Notes under the pieces: model-generated
Told to the model about the DNA's origin: nothing
The model's database searches: none
The model's input: only the letters and a program-made list of their open reading frames with translations
Made by a program: the position numbers and the translations under genes
NCBI RefSeq assembly: GCF_019047785.1
Contig: NZ_CP077290.1
Location: forward strand, 4,650,001 to 4,714,000
Reading direction: 5' to 3'
Source: Enterobacter cancerogenus
Lineage (GTDB): Bacteria; Pseudomonadota; Gammaproteobacteria; Enterobacterales; Enterobacteriaceae
DNA: 64,000 nucleotides
Shown here: piece after piece, positions 54,981-64,000 of the stretch
Layout: the number at the start of each line of letters is the position of its first letter
Position numbering within the stretch: the first letter of the stretch is position 1

Positions 54981-55922
54981 CTAAAAGCGCGCGTTTACCG
55001 CGGCGTCGATCTGATCCAGCAGCTCGAAGCGGCGGCGGTATTCGGCCCGTTTTTTACTTGCAATGTCGTCCAGCGATTTGCGCTTGATCGCCAGCGGTAG
55101 CTGCCAGCAGAAAGGTGACACCTTTTTAGCATCCAGGCTTTCCCAGAATTCGTCGTAGCTGGCGTGGAAATGTCGCCCTTTACTCAGCCGGTAACGCAAC
55201 GCCCGGAACACATGCCCCTCATCGCTGACGGCAAAAATGGCGGTAATGCGTGTCTGCTTAGCCAGCGTCAGCAGGGCTTCCATCAGCACGCGTTTCGGGA
55301 ACAGGCCGTGACAGGCGCGGGTGGCTTGTTTGATCACGTCGCGGGAAACGTGGCGACGAGGCCCCTGCAGGCCGCCAATGACTATCACCGGTTGGCCCTT
55401 ACTGCGGGCCACGCTGAAGGTCAGGCTGGCGAGCAGCGTGTTGTCGTTGTCGCGCAACCACAGCGTGCTTTCACCCTCACGCTCGGCGCTCAGGGCAGAC
55501 GAAGCGTTAAGGGTATAAACGGCAGCGTTTTTCGCCTGAAACTGCGCGATGGTCTGCTCTTTCGGGCTACTCAGCGCATGGGCAAGCGTGGGATCGCTCA
55601 GCCCATCGATCCAGTGATAGTGGCTTATCACCGCGTCGGCGCGATCGCTGGCGTTAAGGCCGCGCATCAGATACTGGCGATGCGTCTTGCTGGGTAACGT
55701 AATCTGGGAAGCGAGAAGTCTGTCAAAATCATCCCGGCTGGATAATGCTTCCAGCATGCGATGGGTGGATGACCAGAAAAGGAGCGAGCGCAAAAAGAAC
55801 TTGAGCCGGTATTCGCGTTTTTGCCAGATGGGGCCGGGGACGAGTTTTCCTTTCACCAGTTCGGAGATGATATGAGTACGATGTGGATAAAGCACATCGT
55901 TTTGCAGGTGGATGTTTGACAC
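54981..55922 (-). CDS. VirK/YbjX family protein (DUF535)
   Basis: Protein of 313 residues of the VirK/YbjX (DUF535) family; no signal peptide or clear membrane helix. Typical stretches are MRGLNASDRADAVISHYHWI, LGG-like VIVIGGLQGPRR and a basic C-terminus (ASKKRAEYRRRFELLDQID). Relatives are PhoP-controlled and linked to antimicrobial-peptide resistance or virulence in Salmonella and Shigella; biochemical function unknown. It is not at this place in E. coli. I found no correctly spaced PhoP box upstream. Confidence 0.85.
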   Translation of the reverse strand: MSNIHLQNDVLYPHRTHIISELVKGKLVPGPIWQKREYRLKFFLRSLLFWSSTHRMLEALSSRDDFDRLLASQITLPSKTHRQYLMRGLNASDRADAVISHYHWIDGLSDPTLAHALSSPKEQTIAQFQAKNAAVYTLNASSALSAEREGESTLWLRDNDNTLLASLTFSVARSKGQPVIVIGGLQGPRRHVSRDVIKQATRACHGLFPKRVLMEALLTLAKQTRITAIFAVSDEGHVFRALRYRLSKGRHFHASYDEFWESLDAKKVSPFCWQLPLAIKRKSLDDIASKKRAEYRRRFELLDQIDAAVNARF

Positions 55923-56091
55923 GTGATGACCTCTCGTTTTATTCGCTTCCTATTCTAGAGGGGGGATATAAAGGGATTAATAGCGCGCGGATCTTTATTT
56001 CCGTTTGGTTTACGGTTTGTTGGGATTTGTCAATCTCAGGCTTATCTGATGCTATTTTCTGAGGCGGCTATACTTTCTTTGAGGGGGCATT

Positions 56092-56736
56092 ATGTATCAG
56101 CGAAGAAACGGTGAGGAGTGGCGTCACGTCTGGGTAGCGGGTGACATTCATGGCTGCTATCAGACACTTATGGACGAACTCAAGCGCCGCCATTTTAATC
56201 CTTATGAAGATTTACTCATCTCCGTGGGCGATATTATCGATCGCGGTCCGGACAGCCTAAAATGCCTCCAGCTGCTGAATGAAAAATGGTTCTGCGCGGT
56301 GCGGGGTAATCATGAGCAAATGGCCCTCGACAGTCTGGAAAATAATGATTTTTCACTCTGGACGCTGAACGGGGGAATGTGGTTTTCGCGGCTCGATAAA
56401 GCTTCGCAAAATCTGGCCATCACGTTATTAGAAGCGTGTCGAACGCTGCCGTATATTATTGAGATACCCTGCGCGAATGGCCTGAACGTTGTCGCTCATG
56501 CAGATTATCCGGCAAAAGAATATGTCTGGAACCAACCCGTCAGCGCGCAACGCATAGTGTGGGATCGGGACCGGCTGATGGGGTTTATGGCAGGCAAAGG
56601 GCAGGGCATTAGCGGCGCGGACCATTTTTGGTTCGGGCATACGCCTGTTGATCGACGCTATGATTTTCACAATCTGCATTACATCGACACGGGAGCGGTC
56701 TTCGACGGTTACTTAACGCTGGTGCAGTTGCAGTAA
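56092..56736 (+). CDS. pphA: Serine/threonine protein phosphatase 1 (PphA/PrpA)
   Basis: Cytoplasmic PPP-type phosphatase of 214 residues. The metal-binding motifs are complete: GDIHGCY, GDIIDRGPDS and RGNHEQM, with further histidines in VVAHADYP and FGHTPV. In E. coli PphA signals protein misfolding through the CpxRA system. A TATACT -10 sits about 25 bases before the start. It is divergent from the VirK/YbjX-family gene. Confidence 0.94.
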   Translation: MYQRRNGEEWRHVWVAGDIHGCYQTLMDELKRRHFNPYEDLLISVGDIIDRGPDSLKCLQLLNEKWFCAVRGNHEQMALDSLENNDFSLWTLNGGMWFSRLDKASQNLAITLLEACRTLPYIIEIPCANGLNVVAHADYPAKEYVWNQPVSAQRIVWDRDRLMGFMAGKGQGISGADHFWFGHTPVDRRYDFHNLHYIDTGAVFDGYLTLVQLQ

Positions 56737-56741
56737 TAAAT

Positions 56742-56765
56742 AACCCGCCTTCGGGCGGGTTCTCT
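56742..56765. terminator. Terminator between pphA and yebV
   Basis: AACCCGCC, TTCG tetraloop, GGCGGGTT, then CTCTTT. Short, strong hairpin between converging genes. Confidence 0.88.
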
Positions 56766-56770
56766 TTAGG

Positions 56771-57010
56771 TCAGGCAAGACGCAGGACCCAGGCATCGGT
56801 TTTACTGTCGTAGTGCTCGCGGTAAAGGACGGAATGTTCGCCATCAAGAATGGCCGGCACGCTGGTGTCGGCGTCCCAGGCGTCGAGTTGCATACACAGA
56901 TCCGGGTCGGATTTGCAGGGGATACTTAACGTTCGATCGCCTTGTGCTTCGCCGCGCAACTCTGCGTCGTCGATTTCGAAAGCGCCAATACGCACGCTGG
57001 TTTTCGTCAT
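56771..57010 (-). CDS. yebV: YebV, small conserved protein
   Basis: Soluble protein of 79 residues, unknown function. It closely matches E. coli YebV (TSVRIGAFEIDD, LSIPCKSDPDLCMQLDAWDADTS). A GAGAGCAC ribosome-site-like stretch precedes the ATG. It follows rsmF on the same strand; the adjacent yebW of E. coli is not found. Confidence 0.92.
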   Translation of the reverse strand: MTKTSVRIGAFEIDDAELRGEAQGDRTLSIPCKSDPDLCMQLDAWDADTSVPAILDGEHSVLYREHYDSKTDAWVLRLA

Positions 57011-57115
57011 AGTGCTCTCCGGGTTTGGGTTAAAAATCTGGTATGACCAGTACAGTCACCCAGTTTTTAGCGTAGCCAAGGAGAGCAAAATCGCCAGTAA
57101 AAAAATGCGCTTTTT

Positions 57116-58558
57116 TTAGTCGGTGCGATCGTTACCGGTAAACAAACGCCCGTCGCGCACCAGCTCACGCGGGTAGCTGTTCTTCAGCCGCGAGCCGACT
57201 TTTTTTGCCAGCCCCAGCGGATAGCCCTGATAAGTCACGATGACCTCATCGCGCGCCGGAGTGTTTTCCGGGTAAACGTCACGCCCGCGGTACCACTCTT
57301 CAGCTTCCTGATGCGTCAGGGCAAAGGTATTCTCGTCTCCGGCAAGAGCAATCACCGCTTCGTGCTGCCAGCGATAGCCTTTGTTGTGAACTTCCGCCAG
57401 GCGAATACCGAGGCGGGAGAAACGCACTTTGCCAATCAGCGGCTCAATGTTGGCCGGGAAAAGCCAAATCTCTTTGTCGCGCGACCAGAGGTGCAGGCTC
57501 TCGTCCCAGACCAGGCCAACCTGGCTTGCCGCCTCCTTAAGCTGTGCGGTTTCACGGCCCTTAAGCGGGGCGAACGGAAATTTCCCCACCTTGAACGACG
57601 GCGCGGGCAACGGAGGAACGGCGTGAGTTTTGCGTAACCGTGCGACGAAGAAGCCTTCACAGTCGTAAATCTGTGGGAAGACGTGGAGGAAGCCTTCCGA
57701 CGTTGCGGACTCTTTTGCCGCGTTAAACAGATCGTCGAGCGGGAGAAACTCCACAGCATCGGGATACTGAGCTTTCAGCCACAGGCAGACGTCTTCATTT
57801 TCGTCGCGGTTAAGCGTACAGGTGGAGTACACCAGCGTTCCGCCGGGGCGCAGAGCGTGGAAGGCGCTGTCGATCAGCTCCCGCTGCGTGGCGGCAATGT
57901 CCAGATTGCTCTCCACTGACCAGTTTTTTAAGGCATCGGGATCTTTACGCACGACGCCTTCGCCGGAGCAGGGGGCATCCAGCAGGATCGCATCAAAGGT
58001 TTCAGGCAGGGCAGCGCCAAATACGCGGCCGTCGAAGTGCGTCAGCGCGACGTTATGGATCCCGCAGCGGCTGATATTGGCATGCAGAACTTTAACGCGG
58101 CTGGCGGAGAATTCATTGGCAAGAATGGCCCCCTGATTGCCCATCCGCGCCGCTATCTGGGTGGTTTTGGAACCCGGCGCAGCGGCGACGTCCATCACGC
58201 GAGCAGGCGAATTACCGTCGGCAAAGAGCGCGGCGACCGGCAGCATGGAGCTGGCTTCCTGAATATAAAACAGACCGCTCAGATGCTCGGCAGTGCTGCC
58301 CAGCGGCAGGGTCTCTTCGTCATCGCGCTCGATCCAGAACCCCTCTTCGCACCACGGAACCGGCGTCAACTGCCAGCGGTAGGGCGAAACCAGTTCAAGA
58401 AAGGCCTCGACGCTGATTTTCAGGGTATTGACGCGAATGCTGCGGCGCAGCGGACGCTGGCAGGCAGCGATAAAATCGTCAAAGGAGAGATGAGCAGGAA
58501 GCGCCTCGCGCATCTGCGCCAGGAATTGTTCAGGAAGAAATACGGAGTTTTGAGCCAC
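57116..58558 (-). CDS. rsmF: 16S rRNA m5C1407 methyltransferase RsmF
   Basis: SAM-dependent RNA methyltransferase of 480 residues that methylates C1407 of 16S rRNA. SAM motif [12 protein letters not shown], catalytic cysteines in DAPCSGEG and [11 protein letters not shown]-terminal extension holds a PUA-like domain. I choose GTG at 58558 (protein [12 protein letters not shown]), matching the E. coli N-terminus; an ATG at 58579 would add seven residues. It follows letB on the same strand. Confidence 0.94.
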   Translation of the reverse strand: MAQNSVFLPEQFLAQMREALPAHLSFDDFIAACQRPLRRSIRVNTLKISVEAFLELVSPYRWQLTPVPWCEEGFWIERDDEETLPLGSTAEHLSGLFYIQEASSMLPVAALFADGNSPARVMDVAAAPGSKTTQIAARMGNQGAILANEFSASRVKVLHANISRCGIHNVALTHFDGRVFGAALPETFDAILLDAPCSGEGVVRKDPDALKNWSVESNLDIAATQRELIDSAFHALRPGGTLVYSTCTLNRDENEDVCLWLKAQYPDAVEFLPLDDLFNAAKESATSEGFLHVFPQIYDCEGFFVARLRKTHAVPPLPAPSFKVGKFPFAPLKGRETAQLKEAASQVGLVWDESLHLWSRDKEIWLFPANIEPLIGKVRFSRLGIRLAEVHNKGYRWQHEAVIALAGDENTFALTHQEAEEWYRGRDVYPENTPARDEVIVTYQGYPLGLAKKVGSRLKNSYPRELVRDGRLFTGNDRTD

Positions 58559-58635
58559 GGGCACACCACAGGGAAACATTCAGGCGCGCAGTGTAACATA
58601 AAGGCTCCGGCGCGTTGACACCGGAGCCTGCAGGA

Positions 58636-61269
58636 TTAACGCGGCAGAGCGGTTCCCCACTCGCGCCACTCTTTCGGTTCACTCTCCAGCAGCAGGAAGT
58701 GTTTACCCGGCTGCGCTTTCGGTGCCAGTGGCGTGCCTGGCGGAGTTGCAAAGGCAATACCGCCACGAATGAACTGGTTGAAGGTGCCGGTTTTCACCAC
58801 GCCGCCCGTCAGCCCGAAGTCCAGCGAATAGCCTGAGGCCAGCCAGAACACCGAGTTGTTGCGCACCAGATGCTGATAACGTTCGCTGATGCGCAGCGTC
58901 ACCATCACGCGATCGGCAAGCGAGCCGAGCGTCAGGCCGGTCACGGTGCCTACCTCCATGCCGCGGAACAGGACCGGGGTACCGATGTTCAGCGATCCGG
59001 CCTCCGGCACCTCAACCACGATACTCAGCCCGTCAAGGTAGCGGGAGTCCGTGATGGTGGCTTCCTGCAACTCAAAATCGCGACGCGCATTTCCACGCCC
59101 CGGTTCGACGTTGATGTACGGCTGCAAAATGGTGTCAAGATGTTCAACGCCCGCCGCCGAGATTTGCGGTGTCACCACGGAGAAACGGGTGCCGGTTCGG
59201 GCGAAGGTCTGCACGTATTCCGGATAGAGTACGGCGGTTGCCTGTACTTCATTTCGCGCAGTAATCAGCGTCAGCTTCTGGATCTGCCCGATATCGATGC
59301 CGAGATAGCGGATCGGCATGCCTTCGGCAAGCTTGCCCGCATCAAAAGCGTGAAGCGTAATCTGGCCCCCCACGGCGCGCGCAGCCGTTTCGGACGGGAA
59401 GAGAATACGTTTGTCACCTTTGCGTAAATTGCCCCCGGCACCCGTCAGATTGTCGAAACTGATTGCCCCGCGTAGCGCACGCGAAAGAGGGGAGGCCTGC
59501 ACGGTCAGCCCGCTGCCGTTAAGCTGCACCTTAGCCCCGCCTTCGGCCCAGAACACGCTGTTTGGCGTCAGCAGTTTGCGGTACTCGGGCTTGATGTGCA
59601 GTTCAATATCAAAGGCTTCGGCGCGGGGACGTACGGTAATGACCTCGCCCACTTCAAACTTACGGTAAAGCACCACTGAGCCGGCCTGCACGTCTGGCAG
59701 GGTTTCTGCCGTTAAGGTCAGCGTGGTGGTCGGCAGATCGCTCAGGCTGTTTTCAATGGCTTTATCCAGGTTGGCATACAGAGGATAACTGTCGCGCAGC
59801 GGCCCTTTGTTACCCGGCAGGATCCGGACCCCGCCGTTAACCCATTCGCTGGCGCTGGCGCCAAGGAACTCAACGCCGTCGAGGCCGACCTTCACGTCCA
59901 CGCGGCTGTTAACGACAAACTTGCTGTCACCGTGCACCAGGTCGCTGTACTTCGGATCGATGGCGGCAGAGAACGAGACGCCTTTTTCGGTGAGCTTGCG
60001 CTCCAGGACCTGACCGACCTGCACGCCGTGTAAAATCAACGGCTGGCCCGCTTCGATCCCGTAGCTTTCCGGAGCGGTCAGCGTCACCGTCACCACGCCC
60101 GGCTTTTGCAGAAGGGCTTTATCTGCAGGAGCGACAACAAAGTTATTGCTCGGCTGGCCTTCACCCGGGATCAGCTCAAAGGTATTGCCCGTCAGCAGGT
60201 TGCTGAGGCTGGCATCGTTCAGGGACAGTTTGGGGCTGCGCATTTCGATACGGGTTTTCTCCCGCAGGAGATCGACCACGCTTGGGTCGACGGTCATCTC
60301 GCCGGTGACAGAGCCACCCGGATTGAGCGTCATTTTGGTGAGCTGGCCCACCTCCAGCCCCTGATACATCAGCGGGGTGGAACCGGCTTTCAGCCCTTTA
60401 GCATCCGGCAGGGCGAGCTTGACGATCACCCCGCGTTGGCTGTGGGCGAGGTCCGCATACAGGCCAAAGGTGTCATCGGCGGCGGCGGGGCTGGAGTTTT
60501 CCGGCGAGTCAAAGGCGATCGCGCCATTGACCAGCGCCGCCAGACTCTCGAGTTTGACCTTTGCGCCGCTCAGGCTCAGATCTGCATCCACGCCAGAGAC
60601 GTTCCAGAAGCGGCTGCCTTTTTTAACCAGATTGGTAAAGCGCCGCTCAATCAGCACATCAATGGTGACGCCCTGTTTGTTGGGGTTAATCGCGTAATCG
60701 TAAACCCGGCCCACGGGGATTTTGCGGAAATAGACCAGCGAGCCGCTGTTCAGCGAACCCAAATCCGGGGATTGCAGGTGGATCATCAAATCGCCGTTGT
60801 TGAGACGGTATTTCGGCTGCGTGTCCAGCGCGACGAAGTGATCCTGCGGTTCCCCTTTGCCCGGCATCATGCCGATGTAGTTCCCGCCAACGAGCGCATC
60901 CAGGCCGGATACGCCGGCCAGCGACGCTTTCGGCGTGACAAGCCAGAACTGGGTTTCGCTGCGCAGGGCATCCTTCATATCGGACTTGATGCTGGCGCTG
61001 ACCTGAATTTTATTCAGCCCCTTACCGAGCTTGATTTCCTGAACGGTTCCGACTTCCACCCCCTGGAAGCGCACCGGGGTGCGCCCGGCCACGATGCCGT
61101 CGGCGGACTGGAAATCAATGGTGATGGTATTGCCGCGATCTTCATAACTCGTCCAGATGAGCCAGCCTGCAATCATCAACGCGATGACGGGCAGCAGCCA
61201 GAAGGGCGAAATACGGCGTTTTGTTTTAATTCTCGCTTCAGTCTGCGAAGCGGGCGTTTCCTGACTCAT
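58636..61269 (-). CDS. letB: LetB (YebT), seven-MCE-domain lipid transport tunnel
   Basis: Periplasm-spanning protein of 877 residues, exactly the E. coli length, anchored by one N-terminal helix (about 23-40). Seven MCE repeats can be counted from their G-x-P-V-x-(Y/F)-x-G-x-x-VG-x-V cores ([75 protein letters not shown]). It forms a hollow tube for lipid movement between membranes. The start at 61269 ([11 protein letters not shown]) overlaps letA by 32 bases. Confidence 0.96.
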   Translation of the reverse strand: MSQETPASQTEARIKTKRRISPFWLLPVIALMIAGWLIWTSYEDRGNTITIDFQSADGIVAGRTPVRFQGVEVGTVQEIKLGKGLNKIQVSASIKSDMKDALRSETQFWLVTPKASLAGVSGLDALVGGNYIGMMPGKGEPQDHFVALDTQPKYRLNNGDLMIHLQSPDLGSLNSGSLVYFRKIPVGRVYDYAINPNKQGVTIDVLIERRFTNLVKKGSRFWNVSGVDADLSLSGAKVKLESLAALVNGAIAFDSPENSSPAAADDTFGLYADLAHSQRGVIVKLALPDAKGLKAGSTPLMYQGLEVGQLTKMTLNPGGSVTGEMTVDPSVVDLLREKTRIEMRSPKLSLNDASLSNLLTGNTFELIPGEGQPSNNFVVAPADKALLQKPGVVTVTLTAPESYGIEAGQPLILHGVQVGQVLERKLTEKGVSFSAAIDPKYSDLVHGDSKFVVNSRVDVKVGLDGVEFLGASASEWVNGGVRILPGNKGPLRDSYPLYANLDKAIENSLSDLPTTTLTLTAETLPDVQAGSVVLYRKFEVGEVITVRPRAEAFDIELHIKPEYRKLLTPNSVFWAEGGAKVQLNGSGLTVQASPLSRALRGAISFDNLTGAGGNLRKGDKRILFPSETAARAVGGQITLHAFDAGKLAEGMPIRYLGIDIGQIQKLTLITARNEVQATAVLYPEYVQTFARTGTRFSVVTPQISAAGVEHLDTILQPYINVEPGRGNARRDFELQEATITDSRYLDGLSIVVEVPEAGSLNIGTPVLFRGMEVGTVTGLTLGSLADRVMVTLRISERYQHLVRNNSVFWLASGYSLDFGLTGGVVKTGTFNQFIRGGIAFATPPGTPLAPKAQPGKHFLLLESEPKEWREWGTALPR

Positions 61270-62521
61270 GTGCGTCCCAAAGTAAGCGGCTGTCCAGCCA
61301 TTCCACTGCAAGAATAGTCAATATCACCGCAGAGCCGAAATAAAAAGCTGCGGGTCCCATAGTAAAAGCAAGGAGCTGATCGCGATTGATGAGCGACATC
61401 ATCAACGAAATCACAAACAGATCCAACATCGACCAGCGGCCAATCCAGGTAACGAAACGCAGGAGCAAGATGCGCGTACGTAATCCTTGTTCACATTTGA
61501 AGTGAATGCTGATGAGTAGCGTAAACATCACCATCACCTTGGTAAACGGCACCAGAATACTGGCGATAAAGACAATCGCCGCCACCCCGACGTTGCTGTG
61601 GCCAAGAGAGATAATACCGGAAAGGATAGTATCTTCCTGACGGGCACCGTTCACATAAATCACGGAGATAGGCAGCATATTTGCCGGGATCAAAAACACG
61701 ATCGAGGCAATCAGCGCCGCCCAGCATTTTTGCAGGCTGTTGTTGCGCCGCAGCCTCAACGGGATGTGGCAGCGCGGACAACGACCGCGCGCATCCGGCA
61801 GGCCGGTGTAATGGCAGCCCAGACAGACGCGAAGATTTTCATCAGCCCGTGTTGCGGGGCGCTGGGGATAAAAGCGTTCCCACAGCTGCTCAACGTTCAG
61901 GTGAATCAGGGTCAGAATGCTCAGCAGTACCAGCGAGATAAAGGCGAAAAGCCCAATGCCGGGCTGCAGAAACGCGTAATCCTGCACCTTGATGGAAGCA
62001 ACGCCAATGCCGACGAGGTAAATGTCCAGCATCACCCACTCTTTCAGCTTGTCCAGCATGAGCAACACGGGCCGCAGATTCATGCCGAGAATGTTGCCGA
62101 ACCACAGATACGCAATGGCGGCCACCAGCACCAGCGGGGCGCCTATGGTGCAAAACAGCACCATCGCTGCGGTGAGCGGGTCGCCCTGACGGGTCATCTG
62201 CCAGATACCCTGCACCACGTTTGCATCGATACGCACGCCGAGAAGGTACAGTTTCAGCAGCGGCTCGCTCCAGGCAAACGGCATCAGCAGCAGCATGGCC
62301 GTCGCCATTGCCGCGAGTCGGGTTAACGACCAGTCGCGCCCGTCACGGATTTTGGCATCGCAGCGGGGGCAAAAAGCACTTTGATGCGATTTCATCTTCG
62401 GCAGCATAAAAAGCGTATCGCACTGGGGGCAACGCTGATAATGTGCACGGGGCAAAGCTTCGCTTACCGTATGGACGGTGATCTTTCTTGTCGGCGTAAT
62501 CCTGGGTATTTTTATGGCCAT
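61238..62521 (-). CDS. letA: LetA (YebS), PqiA-family membrane partner of LetB
   Basis: Inner-membrane protein of 427 residues, the E. coli length, that works with LetB in lipid trafficking. Two zinc-ribbon-like cysteine sets precede the two membrane halves (CPQCDTLF...CPRCDAK and CLGCHYTG...CPRCHIPL), and about eight transmembrane helices follow in total. It is first of the letA-letB operon and divergent from msrC. Confidence 0.95.
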   Translation of the reverse strand: MAIKIPRITPTRKITVHTVSEALPRAHYQRCPQCDTLFMLPKMKSHQSAFCPRCDAKIRDGRDWSLTRLAAMATAMLLLMPFAWSEPLLKLYLLGVRIDANVVQGIWQMTRQGDPLTAAMVLFCTIGAPLVLVAAIAYLWFGNILGMNLRPVLLMLDKLKEWVMLDIYLVGIGVASIKVQDYAFLQPGIGLFAFISLVLLSILTLIHLNVEQLWERFYPQRPATRADENLRVCLGCHYTGLPDARGRCPRCHIPLRLRRNNSLQKCWAALIASIVFLIPANMLPISVIYVNGARQEDTILSGIISLGHSNVGVAAIVFIASILVPFTKVMVMFTLLISIHFKCEQGLRTRILLLRFVTWIGRWSMLDLFVISLMMSLINRDQLLAFTMGPAAFYFGSAVILTILAVEWLDSRLLWDAHESGNARFAD

Positions 62522-62653
62522 CTGTCGCGCACGGATAAGTATTGTTGAACGTTATATTAACTCATGATTTGATTCATCTTGAGCATGAGCGCATTTAATG
62601 CTTATTTTAATAGCCTATGCGGTAAATTTGTAAGACAACTAAGTGATTGAATA

Positions 62654-63151
62654 ATGAACAAATCAGAATTCTACGCGGATCTTAATCGCGATTTTCAGGC
62701 ATTGATGGCAGGTGAAACCAGCTTCTTAGCCACTCTGGCAAATACTAGTGCATTACTGTTTGAACGTCTCTCTGGCGTGAACTGGGCCGGTTTTTATCTT
62801 CTTGAAGATAACACGCTGGTGCTGGGTCCCTTCCAGGGAAAAATCGCCTGTGTGCGTATTCCGGTTGGCCGTGGCGTATGCGGGACGGCGGTCGCGACAA
62901 ACCAGGTCCAGCGCGTAGAAGATGTCCATGCTTTTGATGGCCACATTGCCTGCGATGCTACCAGTAATTCTGAAATCGTCCTTCCGCTGGTCGTGAAGGG
63001 GCAGATTATGGGTGTCCTGGACATCGACAGTACCGACTTTGGCCGCTTTAGCGCTGAGGACGAGCAGGGGCTGCGCGAGCTGGTCGCGAACCTGGAAAAC
63101 GTGTTGGCAACAACCGATTATCAAAAATTCTTTGCGAGCGTCGCAGGATAA
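62654..63151 (+). CDS. msrC: Free methionine-(R)-sulfoxide reductase MsrC
   Basis: GAF-domain enzyme of 165 residues that reduces free methionine-R-sulfoxide with thioredoxin. The three catalytic-site cysteines typical of fRMsr are C66 (KIACVRIP), C76 (GRGVCGTA) and C100 (GHIACDATS). It is divergent from letA with 132 bases between the starts. Confidence 0.96.
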   Translation: MNKSEFYADLNRDFQALMAGETSFLATLANTSALLFERLSGVNWAGFYLLEDNTLVLGPFQGKIACVRIPVGRGVCGTAVATNQVQRVEDVHAFDGHIACDATSNSEIVLPLVVKGQIMGVLDIDSTDFGRFSAEDEQGLRELVANLENVLATTDYQKFFASVAG

Positions 63152-63247
63152 TCAACGGATAACGTAGCATTTACTGATAGCGTCATTATAATGACGCCTG
63201 TTCATGCCTGCGCTTGTTGGCAACGTCCGTTGTAATCAGGAAATTTC

Positions 63248-63934
63248 ATGGAAAATCAACCTAAGTTGAATAGCAGTAAAGAAGTTATCGCATTTCTGGC
63301 AGAGCGTTTCCCACAGTGCTTCAGCGCTGAAGGTGAAGCTCGCCCCCTGAAAGTCGGTATTTTTCAGGATTTAGTCGCGCGCGTTGAGGGTGAGATGAAC
63401 CTCAGCAAAACCCAGCTTCGCTCTGCCTTACGTCTTTATACTTCGAGCTGGCGTTACCTGTACGGTATCAAAGCGGGCGCTACCCGTGTCGACCTCGACG
63501 GCAACCCTTGCGGTGAGCTGGACGAGCAGCACGTAGAACACGCGCGTAAACAGCTGGAAGAAGCGAAAGCTCGCGTTCAGGCACAGCGTGCTGAGCAGCA
63601 AGCGAAAAAACGCGAAGCCGCCGCGGCAAACGGCCAGGAAGAAGCGCCTCGTCGTGAGCGTAAACCGCGTCCGGCACCGCGTCGCAATGATAATAACGAT
63701 CGCAAACCGCGTGCTGATAAACCAGCAGCTAAAGCCCCGCGTGCGCCTCGCGAAGAGCCGCGCCACACTCCGGTTTCGGACATCAACGCGCTGAGCGTGG
63801 GTCAGGCACTGAAAGTGAAAGCGGGTAACAATGCAATGGATGCCACCGTTCTGGAAATCACCAAAGATGGCGTTCGTGTGCAGCTGACTTCTGGTATGTC
63901 AATGATTGTACGCGCAGAACACTTGTTGTTCTGA
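63248..63934 (+). CDS. proQ: RNA chaperone ProQ
   Basis: RNA-binding protein of 228 residues that stabilises many sRNAs and mRNA 3' ends. An N-terminal FinO domain (about 1-120, [32 protein letters not shown]) is joined by a K/R/P-rich linker to a C-terminal Tudor-like domain (about 178-228). The upstream AGGAAAT and start [12 protein letters not shown] match E. coli. prc follows after 19 bases. Confidence 0.97.
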   Translation: MENQPKLNSSKEVIAFLAERFPQCFSAEGEARPLKVGIFQDLVARVEGEMNLSKTQLRSALRLYTSSWRYLYGIKAGATRVDLDGNPCGELDEQHVEHARKQLEEAKARVQAQRAEQQAKKREAAAANGQEEAPRRERKPRPAPRRNDNNDRKPRADKPAAKAPRAPREEPRHTPVSDINALSVGQALKVKAGNNAMDATVLEITKDGVRVQLTSGMSMIVRAEHLLF

Positions 63935-63953
63935 AACGGAGGCCAAGCCTGGC

Positions 63954-64000
63954 ATGAACACTTTTTTTAAGCTCACCGCGTTAGCGGGCCTGTTTGCTAT
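63954..64000 (+). CDS. prc: Tail-specific protease Prc (first 15 codons only)
   Basis: The window ends inside this gene. The visible start MNTFFKLTALAGLFA is the beginning of a signal peptide very like that of E. coli Prc (MNMFFRLTALAGLLA). ACGGAGG lies upstream, and the gene follows proQ as in E. coli. Prc is a periplasmic protease that trims PBP3 and degrades tagged or envelope proteins. Confidence 0.88.
   Translation, partial: MNTFFKLTALAGLFA

Noticed and set aside
56003..56020. PhoP box upstream of pphA and the VirK/YbjX-family gene
   Set aside because: GTTTG, GTTTA and GTTTG repeats are present but not at the 11-base repeat spacing of a PhoP box.
60106..61317. 403-codon open frame antisense to letB
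   Set aside because: Shadow frame; composition and lack of any motif argue against a gene.

Overview
The window is core chromosome of an Enterobacteriaceae member. Gene order from znuA to prc and from argS to ruvB follows the Escherichia coli chromosome closely, and most proteins align nearly residue for residue with E. coli counterparts recalled from memory. The islands, the missing genes and the REP/ERIC repeats point to a non-Escherichia genus. An Enterobacter, Lelliottia or Leclercia relative is my guess; the sequence shown does not prove it. No rRNA, tRNA, prophage, IS element or CRISPR array was seen.

Layout. (1) 1-19000 is the chemotaxis and flagellar export block: cheA (3' part), cheW, then an insertion, then tar, tap, cheR, cheB, cheY, cheZ, and flhB, flhA, flhE. 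The insertion (about 1780-8790) holds a divergent dicarboxylate/amino-acid symporter and a five-gene archaic (Csu-like) chaperone-usher pilus. A consensus FliA promoter sits directly before tar. (2) 19200-21935 is a two-gene pectin-type catabolic unit (GPH symporter plus GH105 hydrolase) with a KdgR-like site, between flhE and argS. (3) 21988-29193 holds argS, yecM, cutC (with the MicL sRNA in its 3' end), cmoB-cmoA, yecN, yecE and yecD. (4) 29458-34836 holds aspS, nudB, yebC, ruvC, ruvA and ruvB. The LexA operator of ruvAB also forms the ruvC terminator, and an ERIC element lies in the ruvA leader. (5) 34931-39915 holds znuBC divergent from znuA with a Zur box, then mepM and lpxM. (6) 39975-46969 is central carbon metabolism: pykA, hexR, zwf, edd, eda, with HexR, mar/sox/rob-like and GntR sites. 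(7) 47011-54572 holds purT (perfect PurR box), yebE, ptrB, exoX, yobB, holE and the copper-related set yobA-yebZ-yebY. (8) 54700-64000 holds SdsR/SraC, a VirK/YbjX-family gene, pphA, yebV, rsmF, letB-letA, msrC, proQ and the first codons of prc.

How the genes work together. CheA/W/R/B/Y/Z with Tar and Tap form the chemosensory pathway, and FlhB/A the flagellar export gate. Zwf, Edd and Eda with HexR and PykA form the Entner-Doudoroff route, which would also receive pectin-derived products from the GPH/GH105 unit. ZnuABC handles zinc. LetAB, LpxM and MepM maintain the envelope. I found no clearly new biological system. The best leads are the pilus island splitting the chemotaxis operon, the ERIC insertion in the SOS-controlled ruvAB leader, and a nitrilase-family protein (YobB) without its nucleophile.
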